Source of the DNA: Cristatella mucedo
Lineage: Eukaryota > Bryozoa > Phylactolaemata > Cristatellidae
Assembly (NCBI GenBank): GCA_009760855.2
Contig: WPIO01000004.1
Location: forward strand, 5,137,501 to 5,201,500
Direction of reading: 5' to 3'
Length of the DNA: 64,000 nt
Shown: in pieces, positions 1 to 14,817 of the stretch
Numbering within the stretch: position 1 is the first letter of the stretch
How the letters are laid out: every line of letters begins with the position of its first letter
Made by a program: the position numbers and the translations under genes
The notes under the pieces: model-generated
What the model was told of the DNA's origin: nothing
The model's database searches: none
Seen by the model: only the letters and a program-made list of their open reading frames with translations

Positions 1-317
1 CAATCAGAGCAAACGCCACAATCCATCAAGTCGCTTGTCCAAGCAAAGACCACGGTTGAGTGCACCGATAAGCTAGGATCAGAAGCTGGATTGGAAGCCC
101 TGGCTGAAATGACATGACTGGCAATTGTCGCCAGGACGCGGTGCAATTGAGGCACCATACTTTTACGTACATAAACCCATGCAGAAAGAAGAAAGACCAT
201 TCCTACGTGTAACCGTACAGAATGCAAGCTTGGTGTACTCAGGATACATGCTGCTAGTAGTTAGCAAGCCAAAAAAGATGCAACATGGCAACAACATATA
301 CCAATCTCTCTTCTTAC

Positions 318-4932
<4,615 letters not shown>

Positions 4933-5764
4933 TCCGCCGCCGGCCTCACCTAGGCTTTCGTTATTTGGCGGGAGACAAGCCGGAACCGGACACACACCTT
5001 TTCCTGACTCCCTTACTGAAGTTCCATGGCGGCCTCCTGGGGGAGCTTGCTCGGCCAGCTTGCCAGGTAACGTCTACGGCAGATATAGCGTATTTGCTGC
5101 ACATGCTTGCCGAATTCGACCGTCGTGCAGTTATAGTTTGCGCGCAAATTGGTCGTTTCATATTTGTTACGTAATTGGTCCCTAGCTTTTACTCCGATTC
5201 CTGTCGTCGACCATCACCTTGGCCATCTCCCGGCTTACGCTGCTAGGTCCAAGCTAACTCGGTCTTCGCATCGCGCACCTTTCTTGCTGAAGCCCTCGAG
5301 GGAGCACGAAGCAGAAATTGGCTTCGTTCGTCTTTTTTCCGCCTCACTTCCTGGCTAGATGAGCTGCATCAACGGCAACTTTGTTGGCTAGCAGTCAGTG
5401 AAGCGGCTGCATCTCGTGCCGGTGGCTAGTGTCGGTGGCGAGACTGAAAGCCATAGCCGAGTGCATCGCATGACGAGAGGTGCCGCCTGAGCGTGCGAGC
5501 TCAATCGGTGTGTTCTGGAATGTCAGCGTGGCCTAATAAGTGTGCCAAGGTGAGGTAGCACTGTAGCTACCCACGACTACTTGGGACCAGAGCCTCCAGT
5601 GAGGCATCGCTGGTGTTGAAAATCGGTAGGGCCGTCCCTAACGAGCATCGATGCTTTAGCTGTATGCCATGACGCCGGTGCCATGCCTCTAGCTGTATGC
5701 CCATGACGCCGGTGGCAAGGTGCCCAAGTAGTCCTGTAAGTCTACGACAACTACTCTGGTGGGC

Positions 5765-5940
5765 CGTGATGTGATACTATACGAGGTAAGGCGGTTGCGT
5801 TCACGACCTCGGTCCCGAGGTCTTGGGTTCGAATCCTGCGGTGGGCGATCCTGTATTGCCACTTCTGCAAGCAGTGGTGGTAGCCGTTAAGGCTCTTCTG
5901 CCGATATACAAAAGAGGCTGTTAAATCAGCTAGTATTTTG
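5765..5940 (+). repeat. SINE family A, near full length
   Basis: tRNA-derived head with an A-box-like GAGGTAAGGCGGTTGC and a B-box TTGGGTTCGAATCC. This is followed by the GGTGGGCGATCCT body, the GCAAGCAGTGGTGGTAGCC hairpin region and the family end AGAGGCTGTTAAATCAGCTA. The arrangement marks a Pol III retroposon and not a working tRNA gene. Confidence 0.88.
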
Positions 5941-6091
5941 TTCATTCTGCCGACTATGGCACATCCTTTCCAGCCGTCCTGAGCTGCTACTTGCATGCTA
6001 CTCAATATATCAACTGCTCTCCTGACTCTGCTATGCTTCTCACATTCTCTTTGTTGTGCGAGATTAAGTCTGTTGGCTACCGAATTCATAC

Positions 6092-6200
6092 TGAAAGCCA
6101 CTTAGGCTGTGAGTACGCTATACAAAAATCCCCTGCGTAACACCCACATAATCTGTGTGGCTTTGGGGGTTACAGACAGAGATGCATTACGTTACATGAA
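6092..6200. repeat. Dispersed repeat, copy 1
   Basis: It shares about 105 bases with 47,985-48,090: AAGCC(A/G)CTTAGGCTGTGAGT, then GTAACACCCA, and GAGATGCATTAC near the end. The family is unknown to me. Confidence 0.75.
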
Positions 6201-7339
6201 GTCCTCTGTAGTCCAATGTAGTTAGGCCGATTTCGAATATTCGTACTAATATAACCATCCGGTGGATCACCATCTATATGAAATATTGACGTGTGTTAGC
6301 AAACTTGGGCCTTCTGGATTGATGGTTTGGTCTGCATCTCCTACATCTACAGGCATCCTTTGGGTGGCTGTGTAGTTGTGTGTGTGTGTGTTTCACACAC
6401 ACGTGCTCGAACATGAAAGATCATGCTTCAATGAATTTTAAAAATTAGCTCGAAGCTTACTATCTTGTAGAAGCCTTGGTTAACATAGTGTTGACTTCCT
6501 AAAACTGGGCACGAATAGTGAACTTTACAGGCAAGCTCGTCACTACCGCCACCGTGACATGTCAGAGTTCCTTGCTCCTTGTCAATGCATCTTGCAGTGA
6601 TCCACGAGACTCAGTATGCACAAGTGTGTACAATTAACATGTACGTATAATTGATATCAGTGTGTATTTGCAGATTGTACTATTTAGTGACAACCTGGCC
6701 CATCAAAGCAGCAAAGTCCAGATCTGATACCCCACCAAATATCCATGGGCAGTAAATCTTCCGGCCATCGTATAGAGCCCGGGTGGTAAAAAACACGATA
6801 AGATGACAAAGTATGGCATGCCAGGTGCAAAGGCATGATGTAACAAGCCGAGTCAGCATATGCTTAGTGAGCTCTTGCACGAGATCAGTCGTGATCTAGC
6901 TGTCTCTCTGCACCTTCGTACTGATCAAGAAAGGTCTTTTGAAGCTCTTGTTCAGGCTTGGCTATTGTATGCCTGCAAATAATTTAATCGGCAAGCGTTA
7001 GCTGAGAAGTCTTTTGCTGCTGCAGTCCTCCTCACCCGGAAGGGGGTCTCTTTGTCTGGTTGAAAGAGATCTAAAATTGTCAAGAGGTCTCTGGTGGCAA
7101 ACCAGTTTATCTCGCTGTGCAGTGTCTCGTGCACTCTGCTCGTGCGCCAAGTCGAGTGTTTCGTTTAACAAAAGTGAACTGGACAGTCGCTGTGCTTGCC
7201 TTCTGCCAGTGACGTCGTTAGCATCAGCGTCGCCTGCCTGCCGAGTCAGTCTCTCTGGTTGGACCCGAGCGCACCGAGGCAAACCTGTGTGGCAGACACT
7301 GCCGCTGTTTGCTTCCGACGTGCTTCTTGAATTGCTAGT

Positions 7340-7509
7340 ATGCCTTTTACTGCTTACTTTATTTTCTGCTCGGTTCAAGATTTCGATTGCTCCCGAAGCC
7401 TGCTGCTGCTTCCTGCCTCTTACAGGATCAGCATTGTGCACGCTGGGCATGGTCGTCTGATCCACGCAGGACCGGGCGCACTCTTCGTCCGCGTGACCTC
7501 GCCAGTGTG
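7340..7509 (+). CDS. mRpL40: mRpL40 exon 1 (presequence)
   Basis: Starts MPFTAYFIF and ends RVTSPV plus TG. The donor GTAAGC gives phase 2 and splicing restores the Cys of CAEPMKKKKK. The sequence is weakly conserved, as expected for a targeting peptide. Phase agreement and an upstream in-frame stop support it. Confidence 0.82.
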
Positions 7510-9295
7510 GTAAGCTCCTGGGCGGTGCACTGGCTTGCAGCGCTGCTGGACGTGTGCTTTCGTACTCGTCTGTTTAAAATAAAGGTAGACAGGTTTAACA
7601 GGCTCATTTATATGGCGGCAGCATAGCCTTGGGGGCTATGCCCCCCCACCACCCCGACTTGCAGTAGGCAATAAAGGATTTTCTACGGCAGGACTCGAAT
7701 CCTAGACCTGATCTCTTAATGCGACCATCTTAGCCGTAGGCTAAGACCCAATGTCAAATTACGTCCATAAAGTTTCTGTTATCACCACGTTGCGCAGTTG
7801 TGCATCGAGTACGTGGGCAAGTTCAGCTTAGTACCGTGTGTATTGACAGAAAATGGCCCCAAAAGATTTGAAACCTATGGTACAATGCTTTATCGATCAG
7901 GTACTGACCAAAAGCATTCACAATTGTTGATGGTCCCGTGAAATACCCCAGCAAAATAACTCGATCACATTTTAAGTTTCCAAAGAGGTCGAGTTCTTGG
8001 ATGACCTTACTTAGCCTTGATTGTCAGTCAAGTCCAGTGTTCCATAAAACTTGGCAGCTGGCCTGTACCTAGATTATTGCGGTGATTGCATTATCCACTG
8101 TCAAAAATCTTGTCTTGTTAGAGGTGCAACTCTTGTTGCCAACTCATTGCTCGCGTAAGCTTGTGGTACTCATGTCAGAGCTTAGTGACTCCCGTTGGGC
8201 ATCGAATTGAGATCCTCTCGAGATTTTTAATATCCTCTCTCTTGCCTTCAGGCTGCTTCACTCACTTGCACCTGCCTACTTATCCAACCGCATTCCTCCT
8301 CCAGTGTGCTCTTGCACACCTGCCTCTCGCTTCCAGTCGTCTCGCAGGCTCTTGGACTAAATTGAAATCTTGGTGATCGGGCCTTCAGTTTATATGCACG
8401 GTCTGGAGCACACTTCCTGTTCCATTGTTCCATGCGTATTGACTTTGCTGCAACATCGGAGTGTCAGCTAAATATGCTTCCGTTCCACTCAGCCTTCCTT
8501 GCTTCTCAGCCTTCCCTTTCCTAGCATGGCACGATTGTGGAGCAAGCACATCAGGATAGCATGCCAATTACTACCAGCCGTTCTGGTTGCCAGTGTGGTT
8601 CTTGGCATCCTCAGGCAGTAAATATCGCACCCTGTCCCCAAAAGAGTTACCTGGGCAAAAGTGGCTCTCAACGCGGTCACGAGTTAGGTGCGTACCCTCG
8701 TGGCTGCCTAAACTCGGAAGTGACGCGCTCTGCGCCGGCGGTCCGGCGCCTCCTCAAAGCCTCCTCTCTTTTTTCTACGTGCAGTGCTGAACCGATGAAG
8801 AAAAAGAAGAAAGTCGATCCGGGAATCATTCTAGCAAGGGAGACTAGGAAAAAGAAGCAGATTGAGAAAGAGATCCGACGTCTGGAGAAGCAGTCGAGGA
8901 AGCTGAAGCCGATAGAGGAAATAACCGGCAACTGGTCGGTCATTAAGACAGCTCCGTAAGTAATGCCTTGAGCTGCAGTGAGAGCCGTGCCTTCGAAGCG
9001 CTCTCTCTCTCTCTGCTCTGGCTGATGCGGCTACTGCTTTTCCTGGTTAGTCAGAGGAAGCGCGAGGTTACGAGTCTCACCTACGACGAGTCGGAGAGGC
9101 GGGCGGCACTGTTCAAGCGATGGTCGGCGTACAAGCTCAAGCAGCACGCCGAAGAGCAGAGCAGGCTAGCCAACATGGTCGCCTCGCAGACGTCTGCACT
9201 GGAAGAGCTGAGAAAAGAGTCGGAAGAGCTCTACAAGCTAGCTGTGCAGGTGAGAGAGGGAGGCTCAATGCTGCTGCTGCTGCTGCTCGAGAGCT

Positions 9296-9336
<41 letters not shown>

Positions 9337-9858
9337 GACAGAGACAGAGAGAAGAGAAGAGGAGAGACAGAGAGAGAGAGAGAGCCAGTGGCTCTTTCTC
9401 TTTCTCTCTTGCCTTGGCTGCTTCCTTGGGCGGTATGGTAATACAGTTATAATTAAATTGTATATCGCCCTAAGAGAATTTAATCTCTATTCAGGCGCTT
9501 CATTGCTTCGGGGCTCCAGCCCACGACGGTCTCGGTCATCAAGTACATTCACCTTGACCTTGTTTGGGCGAGCACCTTAACCACTGCATTAAACCAGCGC
9601 AGCAAACACCATTACATCTTTATAATCGAGGTCGGCAATTATTTGAGTCGGTAACCCAATCGTATTTGTTGGTCCATTGACGTGTGAGTGCTGCATCGTG
9701 CTTGGGCTCTCATAATTAGATAATTAATAGGCATCGGCAAGTTTTGGTCGATATAGAGTGAGAGAGAGAAGAGAGAGAGACAGAGAGAGAGAGAGACAGA
9801 GAGAGAGAGAGAGACAGAGAGAGAGACAGAGAGAGAGACAGAGAGAGAGAGAGAGACA

Positions 9859-9892
<34 letters not shown>

Positions 9893-11163
9893 CAGAGAGA
9901 GCGAGAGACAGACAGAGCAAATACCGAATGAGACACTGAGCAACCACCACAATCTAGCTGCTTGCAGTCTCTTAAAGGCAAGCTGTTAGGCACGATGGCT
10001 GAAATGGAGTTGGCAGATTCGCGTTATGTGGGGGAGGTGCAACCGCATACCTAAGATAGCCTCGGCCATCAATTGTTCAGGCCACAGTGGAATTGTTTAT
10101 GTCGGTCACTTAAGAGAACTCCCCCCCACAAGCCCTAATATAGAGATTTGCAAGAAAACTAAAACTCCTTGTCCAGGTGCGTTATGTGACACAGGGCCCG
10201 GGCCCACGACGACCTTGGTCGTTAAAGGCAAGCACCTAAATCCTTGTATCGAACCAGGGCAGTGAGATACTGCCTCACTAACATGTTCACAATGCTGGAC
10301 TCATGGGTTTGCGCAGCTTAGCTGCTAGTGTAGCAGTCTGTACTGGGCTGCTGCCTTTGGCTTCTCTGTCGTCCCTTGTGTGGAGTGAATGGTGCTAGCT
10401 AGCTTTGCCCAACTTCCGTGTGCCCTCAGACAGTTTGTTAGGTAAAGACAGTATGTGTGTACTGTGTGTGCTCTTTTAAGACTTTCGAAGCACTGTGCCC
10501 ATTGGGGTGGGCCAATGTTCGCTACCCTGACCTTTGCTTGACCTGGCGATCGCCGACCATGCAAGCGCCTTACCGTGAGCAGCTGGCTTATGGCAGGAGC
10601 GTAGTAATAAAATAGTTTCCGGCAAGGAATTGGTCAATTTCGCCAAGGGAATTGCTGCAGTATGGAGAGTGAACGGATCTTGACCTGGAGGCAGCAAATG
10701 CGTTGCCATTTCTCTGCCGATGCTGTGGAAGCGAGCACCTGCCATCCATCGGCCCTTTGCAAACATCTCCTTTAGGCAAAGTCGAGGGCAGCTCTCGAGA
10801 GGCCTCAGCTCGGCAGAGGCTGCAGCTGTCATGAAATGCTCGCTCGAAATTAGCCAATCCCGTCGAAGCCGTCCCCAAGTCAAGCTAAGGGCACTGGTCG
10901 GCTCGTTAGCGCTCACTCACGTGTGCAACTCGGAGCTTAGCGCCTCGTCCGCAGATCGGCTTCGAGTATCATATCGTGCATCTCACACTGCCACGCTGCT
11001 CGGCCACACAGGGAGAGAGAGAGATAGAGAACGTCGGTCGTGTTTCTTTTAGGTCGATGCCTCTCTCATTCCTCTCAAGAGGAAAGGGCCAATGGAGACA
11101 CCTCCGATAGCCACCTACGGATTGCTCGACGGAGAGTACATGGAAACCACGAAAGCCTACTGA
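7340..11163 (+). CDS. mRpL40: Mitochondrial large ribosomal subunit protein L40 (bL40m/mL40 family), complete
   Basis: Four exons join in phase: 7340-7509, 8785-8955, 9051-9249 and 11053-11163. They make 216 residues plus stop; human MRPL40 is 206. All introns are GT-AG. Residues 1-55 are hydrophobic and Arg-containing with few acidic residues, as expected of a mitochondrial import sequence. The family signature follows: CAEPMKKKKKVDP, a Lys/Arg/Glu-rich helix ending IEEITG, then LTYDESERRAALFKRWSAYK, a Gln/Glu helix to ELYKLAVQ, and the C-terminal METPPIATYGLLDGEYMETT. The start is the first ATG after an in-frame TGA at 7328-7330. The product sits in the mitochondrial 39S-type subunit. Identification is firm from the Lys-run motif, the ERRA..KRW core and the PPI..Y tail. 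The exact start is less certain than the rest. Repeats fill introns 1 and 3. Confidence 0.93.
7650..7750 (-). repeat. SINE family A, partial
   Basis: On the minus strand it has a B-box-like CTAGGATTCGAGTCC and the adjoining GCAATAAAGGATT/TGCAGTAGGCA body. Both ends are degraded. It lies in mRpL40 intron 1. Confidence 0.6.
8225..8425 (+). repeat. Divergent LINE fragment
   Basis: It resembles the LINE C-terminal coding and 3' region at about 61,880-62,060, with CTTCACTC..TGCACCTGCCTACTTATC and a GCCTTCAGTTTATATGC stretch in the same order. It has many changes. It lies in mRpL40 intron 1. Confidence 0.45.
8785..8955 (+). CDS. mRpL40: mRpL40 exon 2
   Basis: The acceptor is CTACGTGCAG. It encodes AEPMKKKKKVDPGIILARE, a basic helix and KPIEEITGNWSVIKTA. 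The donor is GTAAGT, phase 2. Confidence 0.95.
9051..9249 (+). CDS. mRpL40: mRpL40 exon 3
   Basis: The acceptor is CTGGTTAG, 95 bases after the previous donor. It encodes KREVTSLTYDESERRAALFK, RWSAYKLKQ and a Glu-rich helix ending ELYKLAVQ. The donor is GTGAGA, phase 0. Confidence 0.95.
9268..9390. repeat. (CTG)n and (GA)n microsatellites
   Basis: A short CTG run (about 9270-9287) is followed by GA and GACA repeats, starting just inside mRpL40 intron 3. Confidence 0.85.
9452..9602 (-). repeat. SINE family B (LINE-tailed)
   Basis: Read on the minus strand: a tRNA-like head GGTTAAGGTGCTCGCCC, a B-box region GTGGGCTGGAGCCCCG, then GCGCCTGAATAGAGATTAAA and GGGCGATATAC. The tail resembles the 3' end of the resident LINE. 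Confidence 0.8.
9755..9920. repeat. (GAGA/GACA)n microsatellite
   Basis: About 165 bases of GA repeats broken by GACA units, in mRpL40 intron 3. Open frames across it are low-complexity artefacts. Confidence 0.92.
10195..10262 (-). repeat. SINE family B head, partial
   Basis: The minus strand has a tRNA-like GGTTCGATACAAGG..TTAGGTGCTTGCC segment and GGTCGTCGTGGGCCCGGGCC. No tail is recognised. Confidence 0.5.
11053..11163 (+). CDS. mRpL40: mRpL40 exon 4 and stop
   Basis: The acceptor is TTTCTTTTAG. 36 codons encode VDASLIPLKRKG, METPPIATYG and LLDGEYMETTKAY, then TGA at 11161. It matches the conserved C-terminal PPIP.Y..P.G.Y pattern of the family. Confidence 0.93.
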   Translation, partial: VDASLIPLKRKGPMETPPIATYGLLDGEYMETTKAY

Positions 11164-12127
11164 CGATTCGTCGAACCTCAGCGTGTCACTGCTTCGTGTC
11201 GCCCCTGCTGCCGCCATCCCGTAGACTACTGTGCCCTCGGTCGCATCCGGCGGCAGCTGCTCGAGTCGCCAGATCGAGCGACTTGATGGCCGCGTGCCTG
11301 GCTAGCATCGAGAAGGCGACTGAGCAGCACTGCTCACTCACGTGGGACTGCACAGTGTGGGTGAACCGCTGTCCACCGGAAAGGGGTGCATGCGCTGGCC
11401 AGCTCCTGAGTGGAGGATGGTGGTCGTCGTCGACGGCTCCGTGCAACCGGCTGCGCACTGTCAAGAGATCGCTCGCTGCTGCTCACTGCATTCTGCTTTA
11501 GCAGTGAGCTCGACGAGCTAGAGGTCAGCGTACTTGCTCGGCTGCTCAGTCGATTGTAGCTGCTGGCATGCCCCTTTCCCGGGCAAAGCACGGCATTCTC
11601 TTTCACCTGGCTGCACTGTGCATTGCCGACGAGTTCACTGATCAGAAGCCTTCGTTGAGCGTTCGGCAACAGCCTTGTTTAGTGAAGATGCACAGCGGTA
11701 TCTTTCTTAGCAGATGCGATCGTTCTTGGCCAGTTCACCAGCGGTCGTTTTGCTTGGGCTGTTGATTTCTTTTTTCCGAGCATGCTAACGTTTTGGCACT
11801 TAGTTGCTCGAGACTTAAAGGATTGAGCTGTGTGGCAAGCACAGATGGATCTGTTCGAAGACGGTTTGCGTCGTCTAGTCTCATTCGCTCATGCTAGATT
11901 GGCATTTTTAGAAATTGATTCGGGAAACGGCACGGGCACTGCAGCCACTCAGTCCCCTCTAGGTCTCTGTACAGGATTTGGGGCTGCTAAGCACGCTACT
12001 ATGTCGGGACAAATATCTCGCTAGTTCGCTTGCACTCTCTGGGGCTAAGATGCCCAGCTCAATATGGGGTGCCAAAAGTTACCGTGCAGCCTTTACAATC
12101 GTAGCTGCAAATGGCCACTAGGCTGGT

Positions 12128-12301
12128 TCACAATCCAGGAAATTGTCGTGCGTCGTCTTTGAATGAGAAGCTGCCGTCGCTAGCCAGCAGGCGATCTTCG
12201 GACAAATACTGAATCTCTTTCTCGAACCTGCCCGGTCTACCAATGTATCTACTTCTCCTAGCCGAAAGGCTAGTTTCAGCATCCTCGTGCCCTCGGGTTC
12301 T
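12128..12301 (-). CDS. Possible terminal exon, unidentified (weak)
   Basis: A minus-strand frame of 57 codons plus TGA follows an acceptor-like CGTCCTTAG. It is rich in charged residues and ends FKDDARQFPGL. It opens in phase 0, as a missing liprin-beta last exon should. However, it does not resemble the known liprin-beta C-terminus, and an open frame of this length can arise by chance. I do not recognise a family. Confidence 0.18.
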   Translation of the reverse strand, partial: RTRGHEDAETSLSARRSRYIGRPGRFEKEIQYLSEDRLLASDGSFSFKDDARQFPGL

Positions 12302-12774
12302 CTAAGGACGACAAATTGGCTATTCATTCCATTTGTTTCATTCGAGCCATCGGCGACAGTAGCTTCTTTGTTGCCGCACCAAGACTTTTGACACGCCTTT
12401 CCGTGATTTGCATTCCTCGAGAGGCGATACTGGTGATGACCCGCCCGCTATGTCCGGTCTATACTGTCATTCCTTGTATATGAGTAACTGCTTTGACTGT
12501 CCTGAACCGTCTTTGCCTTTCGCATGCTGGCTTTTCTTCGGAACATGAAAGCCTGTGGACGACCACACTATGAGCTCACCAAAAGCAGCTTTGGCTTGGG
12601 ATGTGCTGCGTGTAAGTCTCTGAGCCAGGCCCTGACATCCACCCTGTCGACGTGGCAATGTGGCCTTGGATAACGCTGGCACACCGTGTTAGTGTCACTG
12701 TAAAGCAGAGCGGTAGCTCTTGGTAGCTGTTCAGTGCTGCCTTGCAAAGACCGGGTAATTTAGTTCGATGCACT

Positions 12775-12945
12775 GGCTAGTGTGGCCCTGTGGTCAAGGT
12801 GCTTGCTTTTAACGACCAAGGTCAAGATGAATGTATTTGATAAGCGAGGTCGTGGGTTCGACCCCCATGGCATCTGTGAGGCGCCCGAGTAGAGATCAAG
12901 TTCTCCCAGGGCGCCATGCAAATGAATTATACATTTTTAGGTACT
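12775..12945 (+). repeat. SINE family B (LINE-tailed)
   Basis: A tRNA-like head (GTGGCCCTGTGGTCAAGGTG), B-box GGTCGTGGGTTCGACCCCC, then GAGGCGCCCGAGTAGAGATC and CAGGGCGCCATGCAAATG. The tail parallels the LINE 3' hairpin. Confidence 0.85.
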
Positions 12946-13059
12946 GCACAGATATCACTGCATCCGGTTTGCAGGAACAAGCTCTGACGAAAAAAAATTA
13001 GTAAGATGTAAAGTTTTTCCCGACAAAATTTAGCATCGATTATTTAAGACCTAAATTGG

Positions 13060-13235
13060 TAAGACATGATGTCACACTAGCTAAGGCGGCTGCTTTTCAC
13101 GACGTCGATCCCGAGGTCACGTGGGTTCTATTCCTGCAGTGGGCGATCCTTTATCACCACTGCTTGCAGTGGTGATAGCCGTAGAGTCTATTCTGTAGAA
13201 ATACAAGAGAGGGCTGTTAATAAGCTTTATTTTAT
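13060..13235 (+). repeat. SINE family A with perfect internal hairpin
   Basis: Head CTAGCTAAGGCGGCTGC, B-box-like GTGGGTTCTATTCCTGC and body GTGGGCGATCCT. At 13,152-13,177 there is a perfect 12-bp-arm hairpin (TATCACCACTGC, spacer TT, GCAGTGGTGATA). It ends near GAGGGCTGTTAATAAGC. Confidence 0.85.
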
Positions 13236-13419
13236 TTTTTACTATTAATAAAAACTAGAGTCGAGACGTAATGCATTAAGAGGATTCCAAACGTGTCACC
13301 TCAGTTAAGATTGCTTCAAAAGCTGTCCACCGATAAGTTGAATGGCCCGGCCAATGCTTTAGGTCTCAGCATGAAGATGTTACAAGGGTAGTCCTTCGTG
13401 TCTTTATGCCATCCAGCGC

Positions 13420-13545
13420 CTGGGTCTTAGCCCGAGGGTAAGGTGCTTGCTCTTCATGACTATTGCCCACTGCAAGTGGTAATGACGGCCGTTGAGGCTC
13501 TTCTGCTGCTATTATAAGTGAAGCTGTTGAATCAGCTGACCTTTT
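13420..13545 (+). repeat. SINE family A, internally deleted
   Basis: The head GAGGGTAAGGTGCTTGC runs into the body at TTGCCCACTGCAAGTGG and then the GAGGCTCTTCTGCTGC..GCTGTTGAATCAGCTGA end. The B-box region is missing. Confidence 0.7.
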
Positions 13546-14650
13546 AACTTTGCCGGCACAGCAGGTATCCCTAGCGGATGCATTGTCCTTTGATAGCACC
13601 TTGAAGGGTTCTGGTGGAAACCTTGATTTGAGAGCTTTTCAATTGTCATAGATCCCGACATAGAAGCGGTCCATAAGTAGGTCCAACAGTAGTGGGAGTT
13701 GTGCGCCCCCACCAAATAGGATTTACCACCCCCCCCAAAGCACATCGATTTATCGATATTGTACAAAGACCAATAGAACGAATGGCATGAAAACTGGCAC
13801 AAAGAACAATGGTAACATAAGATATTGTTTGATATAACACAGCTGCCGTGTTGACCTTCTGATGACCTGTAAAAGTCAAGGTCGCATGTATCTGCAGCTC
13901 AGCCAAATATGGCCTTGTCACCAAATCATCAGATTCAATACCAGTCACTAGAAATATGGAAACCCCCTCAAAAGATGCAGGACACTCGACTTTACAATAT
14001 CCATAGCACAAACAAAATATAAAAAACTAACATCTCAAACTGTTGACTCATCACGATCACAGTTCAAGGACATTTTGTGACAGGCACATCATATGCATAC
14101 AGACGCATCATGCCTAGATGTGCAAAGGCGGGACAGCCCCACCTATATTCCAAATTTCACGTCGATCGGACGAGTATTGACGAAGCTGTAGAAATAATGA
14201 GGCACACAGCGTTAACAGGCGGTAAAAACTACAATACGCAAGCATGAACGTGGGAGTAAGTGCTAGCATGTACTTGAAGTCCGCGGTGTATTCTGTGATG
14301 AATGCAGTTGCAGATGATGTTTATTTAACTTTCTGGAGGAGCTCAGTCTCAGCATTCATCAATAGTGATGAAAGTTGTGCTTTGACAACCCATTGCCAGC
14401 ATTCATCATTGCAGCCTCCATAGCCAAAACCGGGAGTTTTGGCGAGTGCAAACAAAGAGAACCGACAACCACGAGGCCAATAATGCTGGCGTATACCTGC
14501 AGCAGAAGCTGCAGAACGCACATACAGACAATTGCCTTGAAAAAGGCAGTCGTTCTGTTCAACTCAAGACAGTATACGGCGGCAGACAGGCACGTGAGCA
14601 ATTCGGTTTATTTTCTAGGGGCTTTCTAATTATTAATAAGTAAATAATAA

Positions 14651-14817
14651 ATCCTAGCTGATTTAACAGCCTCTTTTGTATAGCGACAGAAGAGCCTGTA
14701 CGGCTATCACCACCGCTTGCAGTGGCGATAAAGGATCGCCCCGCCGCAGGAATCGAACCCACGACCTCGGGACCGAGGCCGTGAAAGCAACCGCCTTACC
14801 TAGTGGTCCATCACCTG
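14651..14817 (-). repeat. SINE family A inserted in the transposase gene
   Basis: A near-complete minus-strand copy: GATGGACCACTAGGTAAGGC head, CGTGGGTTCGATTCCTGCGG B-box, CACCACCGCTTGCAGTGG hairpin and end GCTGTTAAATCAGCTAGG. It interrupts the transposase frame directly after its KSYCS segment. Confidence 0.88.

Larger units (their letters stand above)
4933..7339. other. Head-to-head interval between POLE and the mRpL40 gene
   Basis: A 2.4 kb region between divergent start codons. The POLE-proximal part is GC-rich. A partial tandem duplication of a 24-base unit lies at about 5657-5722 (AGCTGTATGCC...GACGCCGGTG), a SINE at 5765-5940 and a dispersed repeat at 6092-6200. A TG/CA-rich patch is near 6376-6403. 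No further gene is supported. Confidence 0.7.
11164..14640. other. Intergenic interval downstream of mRpL40
   Basis: It holds SINE copies at 12,775-12,945, 13,060-13,235 and 13,420-13,545 and one weak minus-strand exon candidate at 12,128-12,301. Nothing else is recognised in 11,164-12,120 or 13,550-14,640. Confidence 0.6.
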
